In this document: positions 23,007 through 35,700 of the stretch, piece after piece
Layout: each line of letters opens with the position of its first letter
How positions within the stretch are numbered: the first letter of the stretch is position 1
The notes under the pieces: model-generated
Seen by the model: only the letters and a program-made list of their open reading frames with translations
Told to the model about the DNA's origin: nothing
Databases searched by the model: none
Translations under genes and position numbers: made by a program
Assembly: GCF_023078275.1 (NCBI RefSeq)
Contig: NC_062980.1
Location: forward strand, 9,442,783 to 9,506,782
Reading direction: 5' to 3'
DNA length: 64,000 bases
Source: Leguminivora glycinivorella
Taxonomy: Eukaryota > Arthropoda > Insecta > Lepidoptera > Tortricidae

Positions 23007-26000
23007 ATGCTAGAAAAAGCATCAAACGCTTTATTTTTTACATCGCTCCTATCATGTGTACCTCTTGGTAGATTGTATAGAACTATTGAAGATGATAACA
23101 AACGGCGTGTCTTTGGCACTGGGATAGGAATTCTGACGGCATTACTTATTTGCGGTCGTAATGTGTTTTACACTGGTTTAATGGTATTGGGAAATATAGT
23201 CGTGATAAGATACTCCGATAAACGGTAAATAAAGTTCTTTAGCTAAGTATATACTATCAGCGTGCGTGTTGCTTCCTAGCGAGAATCTCACTGTCGCTTG
23301 TCAAGTACTATTCGACAGGTAATTCATCATATATCAAATGAGCAAGTCAATTATGGTAAGCGATAAAGTGGGACCTTCGACTAGATTTTGAATACATGTA
23401 CTTAGGATAAATTGCCAGTAACTGACCAGAGTCCAATAGCTACTATATTCTGCCTATAAACAGAGTTTATTTTTATATAACACTATAGCTTTTGCCCGCG
23501 GCTTCGCTCGCGTTAGAAAGAGACAAAAAGTAGCCTATGTCACTCTCCATCCCTTCAACTATCTCCACTTAAAAAAATCACGTCAATACGTCGCTCCGTT
23601 TTGCCGTGAAAGGCTGACAAACAAACAGACACACACACTTTCCCATTTATAATTTAGTATGGATTTCTATTACCGGTTAACTGGCCACGATTTGCTAAAA
23701 ATGATATATATTTACCAATATACAGAGTTCAGTCATTGGAAGGGGTAAGCATTTACCCGGTAGGTAGGTAGGTACTTACTGTAAAAGATAATCACTAGTT
23801 TAATATTTGTGTGTTTTTTTTTACAGTTACGTCCATAAAATAAGCCTGTTCTTTACATGGATGTTTCTTCTACATTTATATTTCAATGTTGGATGCACAA
23901 AATACTCTGGTTGGTTGTTCCAAACTATGGCATTACGGCTGGTTGGTTTAGCTTTTGAAATTTACATTTTTGACCAAATTCCGAGCAAGCCTGAACCCAA
24001 AAATGCTCCAAAAGTGCCCACGACTGATGAAAGAATTACACAACTAACAGCCGCTGATATTGTTATGTACGCATACTTCTTTATTGGCATACACAAAGGT
24101 AAATTTATTGTGTATAAAATATACCTAATTACTTAATAGATTTGTACTCCGATTACTCTAACTGCCAGTCGCGGTTCCGTGCGGTTTAACCAAAAATATG
24201 AATAGAGCAAAGTAATTACCTAATGAAATCTGTTTTGTGGTGGTGCAATACCTAATCTTTACCTAATAGTACAATATTATACAATTACCCTAGTTGATGT
24301 ATACAGGAAATTTTAAAAAGTGAAAATTTCGAAAACCAGGCGACTTTCTGGACCAGTATAAGGTGCCCTCTTGGTGGTTAAAAGGTTGTCCATTAATTAC
24401 CGGGCACCCGGTATACAACTTACTGCGATGGCTCAGCGACCCGAAGTGGATCTTGGCCGCCGGCACTAGATTCCGCCATTCGCTCCTATCCTCTGCGATC
24501 TGATGCCACTCGGTCACACAGGTCTTTCTGGACCTCATCGATCCATCGGTACCTGGGCCTTCCGACCGGCCGTTTTTCAGTAGATCGCCACAGATGAGCT
24601 CTTTTGGCCGCACGATCCTCTCCACAAGGCCAAGCCATCGCAATGTATAATATTATATCTATAGTAAAGGTACCTACTTCTGCTTCCGATTCACTCCGTA
24701 ATGAACACGATCCAATGTTTCTTTTGTTTTAGGGCCGTATTATACGTGGAGAACATTCAACGACCATTTAAATAGCACAGTCAGCTTGCAAGGGGATTTC
24801 TGGGAGGTCACCCAGCAGAAACTGAGAAAGACTATGTTGTTAACAATTGGATATATAGCTCTGCGGTCGCATTACCCGCTCTCCGTAAATATTATTTAGA
24901 GATTGACCTAAATCAAGTAAAAAGCACGAGTTTGTTTTAAACACGGTACCTACCTACCGTAATGTAACGAGTTCTCCAATACTTTCCAAAATTTTCTGGT
25001 GTACGAGTACCCAAGTCAGTAATTCTCGAAATGTTTGTAATGACCTACACTTGGATTACGCATCAGATTTTCGGTAACAAAAAAGGAAAAATAGGACTCT
25101 CTTCTAGTAGTTACGCCACTTCTCCCGGTCGGGCAAATTTCATCCAGTTGAGTTGTGAGCCGCAATTTTCCGGATGTCGTCGACCCAACGCATGCCAAGC
25201 ATTTCTTACATTTGTTAGCGGTCAACATTCCGTTAACATTTTAGTTAATATTTCACAATGTAAACCAAATCATATATCAGTATTATCAGTGAAGTGTACT
25301 GAGTACAACTTTTGCAGACGTACGAAGATGACGATTTTTACACGAACTACGGCAGCGACTATAGATTCTTATTCTCGATGTCGCAACTAATGATTTACTA
25401 CCTGGAGTCGCAGATTATCCTGATGATTACCACCAGTGCGTGTTCGGAAGCGGGGTTTGGCGTGTACCCTGCTAAGTCTATGGCAATCCCGGGAGCCGGG
25501 TCTACCAGGGTCGTGTAAGTTCACAACAGTTTAGAACATCTAAAATTCTAGATACTCGTACCCGACTGTACCCGTATAAGTATATACACCCTGTTTTTAT
25601 TAAATCCCGTTAACTTTAAGGGAAGATTATTTAGTTCAAATACAATCCATTTCTCTAAGAAACTATAACCTCTTAACTCTTACGGTTATCGGATTATTTA
25701 AAAAAATAATTTATTAATTACTGAACACGTGTGTTGCATCCTTTACCATGCACTTCCTAATGTTATTTGTTTTGACATTTGCCGTCAAATACTTGACAAT
25801 GACTTTGTTCTGATTAAGGTCCTCTCACACTAATTAATCCATTTTGTATGGAAACAATTTTTTTTTTAATTTAACAAAAAGCGATATACAGGGTGGTTCC
25901 TGATGATGAACCTAACTGCGTGTCGAATTTAAAGGAATACAAAAAAACACGGTGTATAATTACGTAAATACAAAGGTAGCATGTAATTTTATAAATATCC

Positions 26001-27075
26001 TTACAGCCCAGGACCAGAACTGCCACCAGATAAAGAAGAATACAATTTTGCAATGCTAAAATGTTTCGACAACGAGAAAATACTGATGGGGCCGAGAATG
26101 AAGGACACGATACATGGCTGGGACATGGCCACGCGGTACTGGTTCGCGCAATATATCGTCAAGAATCTTATCAATAACAATTTCGAAGTAAGGTACGGCG
26201 AAAACTGATGAACTCATGTTAAAAAAATCCTAATGACAATTTTCAACGGTACCTAGTTTGTGAGATAAATATAAATAAAGCTCTAATTTAAACTTGCAGA
26301 AGCGCGTGCTCATTTCTGTTTTGGACGATATGGGTGGGTGGAACAATGCAAGATATGATCATGGCGCTGACTCTATGGGTCTACATCCACTTGGAATCCG
26401 ATTATTCGCAGTTATACGCAGAGACAGTAAGATTACCTTTTTAATGAATTGTGCTCCATAATTTTAGTAGTTTTTTTTTTTATTTCGTTTCATCTTCTTC
26501 CTCGGTTGCTCATGGCTGAGGGTCGCGACCACATGAGATCATTACTTTGCGCAACAAAGCTCTCCATTCAGCACGGTCTTCTGCAGTTCTAATAATAGGC
26601 GCCTGTGATGACTCATTCGAGTCGTTCAAGCTTAAAATTCCTGAGGCCCCTTCTTCTCTCTTAACTTTCCGAGCCACTAAATAAATGAACTCATTATTTC
26701 TTCCAGCTAACAACCCCATGGAATCTCGGCTTCGCGATAATGCGCATATTATGTCTATGCTACCTTACGCCATGTATCCTCATAGACGATTGGGCCGTGG
26801 TCCTAAGATATTACAAATCAATCTACTGGGCATATCACATTGTTCTCGGGGTTTTGACCGTGGCAGCGATTGCTATAGATAAAAATAGAGCAAGAGTACG
26901 ATTGCTCACGACCATTCCGAAGGAACCCGAGGCTCCAAAGGAAACTCCTGCGAGTCAACCTAAAGCTGAGTCCCCGGGTGACCCAGCATCAAGGAAACCC
27001 GAGGGCACGAGCCAGCAAGACGACGCGCCGTCTACAAGTGGGAAAAAAACTGGTGATATCACCGCACCGATGTAG
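23007..27075 (+). CDS. MBOAT7-like lysophospholipid acyltransferase family protein, probable pseudoenzyme
   Basis: Seven exons join in phase: 23007-23224, 23827-24098, 24733-24884, 25318-25514, 26007-26192, 26300-26426 and 26707-27075; 506 residues, compared with about 470 for human MBOAT7. It is a polytopic membrane protein. GFGVYP and the WFAQYI segment, the order of hydrophobic stretches and the exon 6-7 region align with MBOAT7, which transfers arachidonate to lysophosphatidylinositol in ER-type membranes. The start ATG opens a hydrophobic N-terminus (SNALFFTSLLSCVPLG) as in the family. The catalytic Asn is Asp319 here (GWDMATRYW, codon 26122-26124) and the catalytic His is Val354 (TIWVGG, codon 26334-26336). 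The 35-residue spacing is retained, so the alignment is sound. Frames and splice sites are intact, so it is not a simple pseudogene. A polar Pro/Glu/Ser-rich tail of about 55 residues ends it. Function is unlikely to be acyl transfer by the known mechanism. Confidence 0.88.
23488..23670 (+). repeat. Interspersed repeat family C, copy 2
   Basis: AGCTTTTGCCCGCGGCTTCG, AAAAGTAGCCTATGTCACTC, CGTCGCTCCGTTTTGCCGTG and the end TTCCCATTTATAATTTAGTA. Lies in intron 1 of the MBOAT7-like gene. Confidence 0.8.
24295..24416. repeat. Palindromic MITE family D, half copy
   Basis: It carries only the right arm of the element at 12110-12395: CGAAAACCAGGCGACTTTCT, CCAGTATAAGGTGCCCTCTT and ACCGGGCACCCGGTATAC. 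Confidence 0.75.
24427..24643 (-). pseudogene. C-terminal fragment of a LINE reverse-transcriptase ORF
   Basis: The minus strand reads MRWLGLVERI and then WHQIAEDRSEWRNLV, AAKIHFGSLSHRSK and a stop. This is the usual end of RTE/CR1-like LINE polyproteins (RW-G-H-x-R ... DR-x-W). Only about 70 codons remain, next to the half MITE. Confidence 0.65.
25576..25700 (+). repeat. MITE-type end (TACACCCTG family)
   Basis: TATATACACCCTGTTTTTAT followed by CGTTAACTTTAAGGGAAG looks like the terminus of a common small DNA element. An inverse-type end, ATATACAGGGTGG, lies at about 25886, so the span 25580-25897 may be one decayed element. Confidence 0.4.
26510..26640 (-). pseudogene. LINE C-terminal fragment
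   Basis: The minus strand gives APIIRTAEDRAEWRALL and SCGRDPQP before a stop, the typical final residues of a LINE ORF2. It lies in the intron before the last MBOAT7-like exon. Confidence 0.55.
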
Positions 27076-27501
27076 TTGCGACCCGTTCTGTACGCTCCCT
27101 TAATCTTATGAGATAGGAACAAATGTAGGGTTCCCAGGTAAAAGGTACCACTTAATTACCAACAAGGATGCTTCTGTAGGTTTTTCGTATATTGAGATAT
27201 ACGAGCAAAGTTCGTTCTTTTGGTAAGCGACTATGTGCCACATTTTACTTGAGAACGTCACAAATATAGAGTGGATAAAGCGGATATTGAAAGAAGAATG
27301 ATGATTCACTTCTCTCTTGCATATTCGGGAAAAACGAGGGAACCGAGGGAAAACAACAAATGATATTAACTGATGTTAACAGGATTGTTAAAAAAAAACC
27401 TGTGATTTCAGTTTCCGCGAAATATTAGCTATCCAGTACCATTTAAGGTTGGATACTGTAGTATCAAAAACACCTCTCATGTTTTAAGTGTCATTTTGTA
27501 T

Positions 27502-27507
27502 AATAAA
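27502..27507 (+). terminator. Polyadenylation signal of the MBOAT7-like gene (probable)
   Basis: AATAAA sits about 430 bases after the stop codon, followed by a T-rich stretch (TTTATCTTTTTATG). It is a plausible 3' end of the transcript. Confidence 0.5.
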
Positions 27508-27514
27508 GTTTATC

Positions 27515-28285
27515 TTTTTATGTCTTACTTATTGTTTAATAATTACACCTTACTAATTTCATAGATAATAGGTAGGTATTCTATAAAATTTGTCTGTCAT
27601 TTCAACAAATTTTCGTAGTCTTGGGTACCTACCTAATTTTTGTAGTACCTATATAGGTACTACAAATACGTTAGGCATTTTATTTTGCAGATTATCAAAG
27701 CAAAAGACGTGTTTAACATTTAGCTTGTATATTTAAAATAAAAATGTACTCATATCATAAGTGCATAAATTCAAAACAAACATAACATAATATCAAAATT
27801 ATAACATTCGTAAATTTTACTTTAAATCTTATCATGTATACTTATACATCATTTTTTACTACGGAAGACTGTTTGGACCAACTTGTTTTCACCATAGTAC
27901 CTAAAGATGAAAATTATATAATTAGCTCCTAGTACAATTAAAAATAAATTTCATAACATTCTATATATTGTCTTTCTTATTGTAACCTTTAGCAAATGAT
28001 GTAACGATTTCATTCTACTTTTATATACCTAATTTAGTTTAATACCCATTATATAAGTAAATCAATAACAATTAGCTACATCACATTTTACTGAACATCG
28101 ATTATTACAACACACTGATGATAAGATGGATAATATCATAATCTGCCATCATTCACATCAATTTATAAGATTGCCACAACAAACAATCTATAGATTGATG
28201 AGGTAACAAAACATTCAATTTAGGGCCAGCTGCAACAACCACACTAAACAGCAGACACATCAACATCACGCAGTAGAATTCTATA
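27515..28285. other. AT-rich intergenic spacer between convergent genes
   Basis: No exon-like frame or recognisable repeat; many short TACCTA/TAGGTA motifs only. Confidence 0.5.
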
Positions 28286-28289
28286 GAAA

Positions 28290-28650
28290 TAGGCTAGTTT
28301 CCTACTAGTCAAATCAGCTTCTTTTTAAGAACTGTCAAAACGATTTGCTAATATTATTAAATTAAAACGGGACTTAATCGCGTAAAACTTACGTTTTATA
28401 TTTATATTTAACCCGACGTTTCGGACATGACATTACGTCCGTGGTCACGGTTAAGTCCCGTTTTAATTTAATAATATGAGTGACGATTTGCTAATATGGA
28501 ATTACTATGAAATACTGAGGAGTGACGTCACGGTAAATTAATTTACTTTATATCTTTCTCTTTGACTTATTAAATAGAAATTATGTTTAAAAATAACTAT
28601 TGTACATATTTTTCTTCTAACTATGTGGTGCTTTATTTCGTGAAATGCAT
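28290..28650 (-). repeat. Interspersed repeat family E, copy 2, split by a MITE
   Basis: Inverse of 22555-22775: GCTTCTTTTTAAGAACTGTC on one side of the insert, TTTACTTTATATC and ATTAAATAGAAATTATGTT on the other. It is interrupted by the element at 28351-28490. Confidence 0.7.
28351..28490. repeat. MITE inserted in repeat E, with duplicated target
   Basis: Inverted ends ATTATTAAATTAAAACGGGA and TCCCGTTTTAATTTAATAAT flank a core GACGTTTCGGACATGACATT ... CGTCCGTGGTCACGG. The host sequence CGATTTGCTAATAT is present on both sides (28341-28354 and about 28484-28497), a target duplication. Confidence 0.8.
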
Positions 28651-29429
28651 AACATATTTTATTTTAAGTATAGGAAACTAGCCTGTTAGGTACGTACCAC
28701 ACAAAAAATGCAAACGCTAATTTCTGTACCGGACGGTTCGGTGCAACCGACCCTTAATAATCATTAGCGTTCATAATAAATGTGCTTGTGCAAATAAAAT
28801 GTCATAAAAAGTACATTTCTCTAAATCCAATAAGGATTATTTGTACTACATATAGAATAAAATACAAATAAATGAAGTAAATGTCACCTGTGTGAGAGAT
28901 GTCCTGACAATTGTCATAATATTGTCTTTACTTTGTGGTTTCTTGAATATCTACTATTTTATACTACCTTGAGTTCGAGAGATTTCGGTGGAGACACTCG
29001 ACACCATGGTTCTAATAGTAACATATTTAGTTTCAATTGTGGCTACATTATTCCACATGACTCGACTATTTCTTTTGTATATAACTTTTAAATATCACGT
29101 AATTTCACTATGTCAAAGTTGGTACAGTCAACAACACAGCTGTCAATACAGGCAAAGTGGTTACAGCTGTGTTCTTGACTGTACTAGTACTAGATATTGC
29201 ACCATACAATAGTTTTAAACTTAGGTCAACTGATCGCTAACATTATGACAGCTTAGCAAAATAAGATATAAATTGCGAGAATTAGGTTTAGGCTAAGCTG
29301 TAATTAAATAATTCGGACATATTCAATCAAAAAAATGGTGTACCATTACAGGTAATCGATAAAATCGATTTCATATCATGGAATGGCTACTGTCGAAATA
29401 GATGCTATACTATTGGCAGCAGACACTAA

Positions 29430-29577
29430 CCCCCTTATTCTTATTAGCTGAACTGATTAGCTAAAAAGTGCTTTGTCCCCTTTTGTCATGTTGACTTATG
29501 TATTTGTGAGAACGGGATAAAGCACTTTTTAAGTAATCAGACTAATCAGTGCAATACTTTTTTATGGATAAGGGGTA
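29430..29577. repeat. Foldback element (CCCCTTATTC type)
   Basis: ACCCCCTTATTCTTATTAG ... TAAAAAGTGCTTTGTCCC is mirrored by GGGATAAAGCACTTTTTAAG ... GGATAAGGGGT. A related end lies at about 56660. Confidence 0.65.
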
Positions 29578-29705
29578 ATGGAATGGTACTTATGGTACCC
29601 TTTTGATTGAAAATAGCCCATTTGCTGATCACTGACCTACTATTGTCAAAAGTTTATCTTTGTACGATCTTAAAGCTGCAGCTAACAATAAATTATTATA
29701 TTTTG

Positions 29706-32700
29706 TTAACAGCTACACTCTATTTTGGTAGCGTTGATGAGTATGGCTGGATCTTCGATGGTGGCTTTGTTTTGTATCAATCTGAGCTCTATCAGGGCAG
29801 GAGGCACCTTGCCAGTGGGGTATTTGGCTGAAAAAGAAATGAAAATCAGTGAGTACACAGTTAGTATAAATAAAATTACAGGTATACTCTGGAGAACACT
29901 TTTGTAAAGATGCGAAAATCAAAACGTGGGAGGTTGATCGTTCCCACAGGCTGCATACATCAAATTTGATGCCTTCTTTTCTACTGATAAAATTGGCTTA
30001 CTAGAGTATATGTCTTGCATTTGATAGAGGCAGAAATCCATACACAGATATTCATAACTAACTAACTGAGGAAATATGTGTTTTCCATACCTAAACGGTT
30101 ATCATTTGAAATACTAACAGATGAATAATCTATAAAAAATCTTTAGGCATTGAATACCACTATAATGATACATTATTTTTAAGCCATTTACTTTTGTTTA
30201 ACTGTCACTCGCAAAAAATTTAGTACCTCTAGTTTAGTTACGTGTCTTTCACAATGACATATTGTAGCCTATCTATAGGTAGTCTTCTCGAGTGTAAGTT
30301 GTCCCCTGTTTTGACGACCACGCCACGTCAGGAATAGGGCGGCGAACAGGGTAGGTACCTACTCGTACCCCGACGTCAGACTCGCTAACGGCCCAGCCGC
30401 GACATTGGTCTAAGCGCGACAGTGAGCGGCAGCCATACGTGCGAATGAAAAGCGGCGGCCATACATTGGAGTGAGACACAACCACAGCGATGGGACTTTT
30501 CTTGCGCACGTATGGCCGTTAGACCGATGTCGTGGTTGTGCCGTAACGAGTCGTATTAGACTTATATTGACCGGGATATAGACCGTGATTACCTTTTTGA
30601 TTTTTGTCGAGCTCCCGATCAGTTTTCCGTGATCATGATGCATGCAACTGCGTCGAAATATCGGGAGCTCGACAAAAATCAAAAAGATACATACGTACAT
30701 ATGATACGTGTACTTCACAATAGCCTGTAGTGTAGATATCGTCTTCTCAAGAGTGAGCTTAAAGTTGTCTCCTGTTTTGTACGACCACGCCAGAAACAGG
30801 GCGGCGAACCTCCCGTGCCAGTGAAAGTGTGAGTGTGTGTGATTGTGTAACATCTGTACCTACACTTTTTAGTTCAATTTACCTCTAGCTTTCTGATACG
30901 TGTCCTTCACAATAGCCTGTAGTGTAGCTATCGTCTTTTCCAGCGTAAGTTTCAAGTTGTCCCGTGTTTTATATGACCACGCTAGGAACAGGGCAGCAAA
31001 CAGGTCTCCTGTGCCTGTAAACGTGGCGTCCACCTTCGGGATTTGGATGGTGTAACATTCACCTGGAAGACAGATATAGTTGTATACTTTATTTGTTGCT
31101 TTGTTTACCTTACTACCTAATACAAACAGTAAGGTTACCATGAAATTGAGACTGACCTAACCCTGACATTATTTTGAGTGTGCGTAACATTCTATACATC
31201 TCGGCTCATTTATACCTAGTCACTTATACCTTTGTACCTATTGGCATATAGTATAAGCAAAGAGGATCGAGTTTTATAGAGAGTTACTGTCAAAGTAAAA
31301 TGTGTAATCACAGTTTATAGACTGCCATCTATCGACACAGGCTTAAAACTTTTGAAACTCAATTTTGACAATATGGCCCATATTCTTAGCCATCTAGCCG
31401 AGCGTCCCCCAAAGGTGTAACGCCATCTACGCCACCGTACCTTTTCTCTATGGTTCTGATGTACGTTTTTTTCTTAAGACTTTATCTGTCTATACGGAGT
31501 TACATATGTCTTTGGTATAAGTCAATGCCTCAAAGTCGTGGTAGCAATATTTGTTTAGGTAAATAAATAATCCAACTATAATCCAATCGAGGAACAGTTT
31601 TGATCAATCAGTAACACTGAAAATTAAATTAAAAATTATCAGTTTTAGTTCAATGGATCTAGAAAAAACACATTCTCATTTAAAACGAATGCGAAACGAA
31701 TTCACTGATTGTCTGAATCACCACTCAAGCGCAACTTTTATACTGACTGAAAACAGTTTCCAAGAGCGTTAGTTAATCAATTGATAATGATAATAGTGAA
31801 GTATCGTTAAACACGAAAATACGAAGTTACAATTCAGCATCGATACAATCGCGGTGAAGTAAGGTCAAGAAGAGAGCAATGGCTCAGAATAAAACAGTCT
31901 ACTTGTTTCGTAAATGGTTTGAGTCACTGTAGGCACTGTTATTTTCTACTAAGCCACTGTTCCCTCATGATCTGACCTCATGCTTACCATTAGAGCTGGC
32001 AATCGCAATCATATTGTCCTTATCGCCCAAATCTGAGCTCGACAGCACAACAGTCTTAACACCTTTACTATGCAGCTCTTCAATAACTTTGTAAGCTCCC
32101 TGTACATCCTCTACTCGAAGGCCAGTCATCAGTTCAGCTTCGAATTGGTTGGGTGTGATGATATCAGCTAGTGGTACCACTATGTCGCGGTATACGGGCA
32201 ATATGTCTTCTGGGACGTACATTTTGCCGTTGTCACCCATGACTGGATCGCAAACTGAAAATGAGAATGGTAAATGTTATGGTAGGTATAGTAAGATTTT
32301 GCCTTGAAGTTCGTGTATAAGTGGACAGTTGGACATCGCAAATAGGCAAAGGGAACCCATCTGGTGACGATGTTAGAAACTTTTGGATGGAGCATAAACT
32401 TTTTTTTTATTAGCCTAAGTAGTGTCCCACTGCTGGGCAAAGGCCTCCCCTTCCTTTCTCCACTCCTATATTTTTTTAGTCCAATACAGAACATTAATAT
32501 TCCTTGAGTTCCTCTTAAGAAATAAGCTGAATAAATGTTTATTAAATCATCTAATGTGGATTTGACTTTTCTTTTATAGAATAGGTGCTAATTTATTTTT
32601 AGTTGACAATTTTCCTTAAGATAAAGTAAGAAATCACACTGTAATTAAGATAGCAAGATCCTATATGATAACGGGGTAATAATAGACTATAATATAATAG

Positions 32701-35700
32701 GATTAAGTAGTTACACAAGGTTTACAGATATGGAAGTTATTATCATTTCATTCATTTCATTTCTTTATTAGCATTTCTTTATTAGCATTCACACACTATA
32801 CAGTCTATACATAATATACAGTACAGCACATGAAACCCCTTGAGGTGTAGCAAAAGATAAAATTAGAGAATATAACCAAATCATATATATCTTCAATGTA
32901 TGCCATCACTAATGTAATACACATTAAATATACCTAATAAAATTTACAATAGGTATTTGTTGCACCTTGGAGTATATTTATTTTTTATTATATGAATGGG
33001 CTTACTCATGGTCACAGACTAGCCAAAGGCAAAGACGTGGCCTACGATGGAGTGAGCTCACCCAGAAGATGCCTGTTCACTCTTGATTTGAAGGAAAATT
33101 AATAACAAGTTTGTTGTTTGTTGTTGTTCTGCGCCTTATGATAATTTGCCACTAGGAATTATAATAATTTAAGAAGCCAGAAAATACTTAGCTTTATTTT
33201 TTCCGTGTTAAATGTATGTATATTATCTTTGCTAATGGTAGTAACCAAACCTGGCTGCTTGGACTTGCTTAACTGCTTGACTTTTAGAAACACAGTGAGA
33301 TATCTTACCATATATTAAGTTAGGATTCTTCTGTTTCAGCTTTTTAATGATTTCAGCAATTTGTTTTAATGAATCCGGTGATCTTGAGTAGCCAGTGATG
33401 AGGTGTGTGTAATAGTCAACCTCATTTAACGTCAGTCCTTCTATGAGTTCCTCCATTTCTTCATTTTTTAACGCATTGCCTTTTATGTGCTTATATGCGG
33501 TATGTGTTGAAAATTGGACTGTGTTTATAGCATCAACTTCAAATCCTAAAACCTGTAAATAAAGACTGTAAAAGTTAGAGATTTTGTGGCAGGTAGCTAT
33601 CAGTGGCGGCAGCAAAAAGAAACCTACCTTAACATTAGGTACTTTACTAGTAATCAATTTTAGACAAGCCGTATACCCATGCAATCATTCGTATTCATTT
33701 GGGGTCGGCCAGCCACTTCCTCCCTGGTGGCTATGCTTCATATCATCTCTCACGCAATCCATCCACCTTTTCCTCGGTTTTCCTCTACCAAATGTCTTGG
33801 CTAATACATCATAATATTCTTTCATCCCTTCGTATACCCCCAGTCAGTTTATACCCATGCATAGTATATTACTAAGCCTAGTGGCATTAACTGGTAATCT
33901 AAAATACATCATAAAATGTTGTACTAAGAAGCAAAAATCTTAGTTTCTGTTCAACTTCAAACTATGATTGTAGACATTATTAAAGGAAAAGTCTAAATGA
34001 ATTAATTCAATTACAATATGTATGCATAATAAATATATTGTTTAGGTATTTATATTTACAAAGCACATATTGTGAGAGATATCATTCTCAAGGTAACATT
34101 ACACAAATGTAGGTATTTAATAAATCACTGCATAAGCAAAGACCTAACTATTTCACAATACAAATTCAATTAGGATCTAATTATTATTGGGATAAGTCAT
34201 AAAATACAAAACAATGAATGGCAATGGGTAAATTCTAGGGCTCTGGATATTCGTTACTACCCGCCGATCCGTGCGTCCGGCCCCTTAGCCCCGGCGGTGC
34301 TAAGCGTCCGAACTACCCGAACCCGCCGAAGTCCGTTCCCGTGTAGTGCCGTTCGCGCGTGTAGTGCCGAATCGGCGTTCGGGGCCGGACGCACGGACTT
34401 CGGCACCGTTCGGGTATTGAACACACGAGGCGGCCGGCGGACCGATCGACTTATTGCCGTGCCGGCTTGTATTTAAAAAATAGGTGAATTTTAAAATTTA
34501 TGTTAATATAGCGAACGAATACGAATTGGTTTTATACATACTCATTTTATTTGAGTCAATAACGTGTTAATTATATTTTTTGCACTTATTCCCGTTACGT
34601 TATATGCTATACAAATATTACAAACGTATTCTTATAGGTCCATACTTTCGCCAGGCACACTAGTCTACTGGTTTTTTTTTCGATAAAGTTGCTTAAGACA
34701 ATTGCAAGTTTAATGGACTTTATTTGTCTATAGGTTAACTAATAGAAGGGTATTGGTTTGTGTGAAAAATACTATATTAGTTATATTAATTGATTGTTTT
34801 ATGATGTTCATGGGGACTTACTAACTACCTATAAGGACCATACCACCTATAGGTACTTACTATATGTACAGATGCTGACAAATATACTTGAAAATATTAT
34901 CTTCGGTTACCGCGACAGTTACTCATGCAATTTATTATAGTTATATCTATATCTCATAGTTTTAAAATAAATAAATAAATATTGGGGACATTACACAGAT
35001 CGACTTAGCCCCAAACTAAGCGAAGCTTGTACTCTGGGTGCTGCGCGACGATATACATAATACTTAAATAGATAAAATACATAACTATGGAAACGGATTA
35101 TATCGCGTATACTAAATGAAATGTATTTGAACTATCGAGTTATTAATTTTTATCTAAGAAGTTAGTAGAATTAATGTCGCATGAGAAGACAAAGGTAATA
35201 ATGACTTGTGGGCGGCACAATAACCAATACCCGTGGTGATTTTTACTGATAATAATGACACTCAAACCTCACACCCGGCTTCCCTTTGACAAGGATAAAC
35301 CTTTTGTTTGAAAAGTTCTAGATGTAGCCGCGCTGTTTTACAAATACCTAGTTAAGAATGGTATATTTTTTTGTTATTTTGGAGGGAACCACCTTGAAGT
35401 GAATATGTATCCATAGTCCTGGTTCTTAACTTGCGCTAGTCGGATAGGATGTGACAAAAAGCATGAGACTTGACATGTATATAGGTAACTTACAAACACA
35501 ACAGAAAAAAATAAAAGCACGCAGACGCCGAGGTGTCAATGTTTCCCCTCTTTTCCCTCATTTTTATATCACTATTTTCAGGTTTTTTATATTGTTATGA
35601 AAACCGTGAAAGCTATAATCACGATATTTAGGAAAAGTATATTCTCCATAAAATTTTCTACAACACTGTCTTTTAAAGTAGGTGTCTTTTAAGGTGGGTA

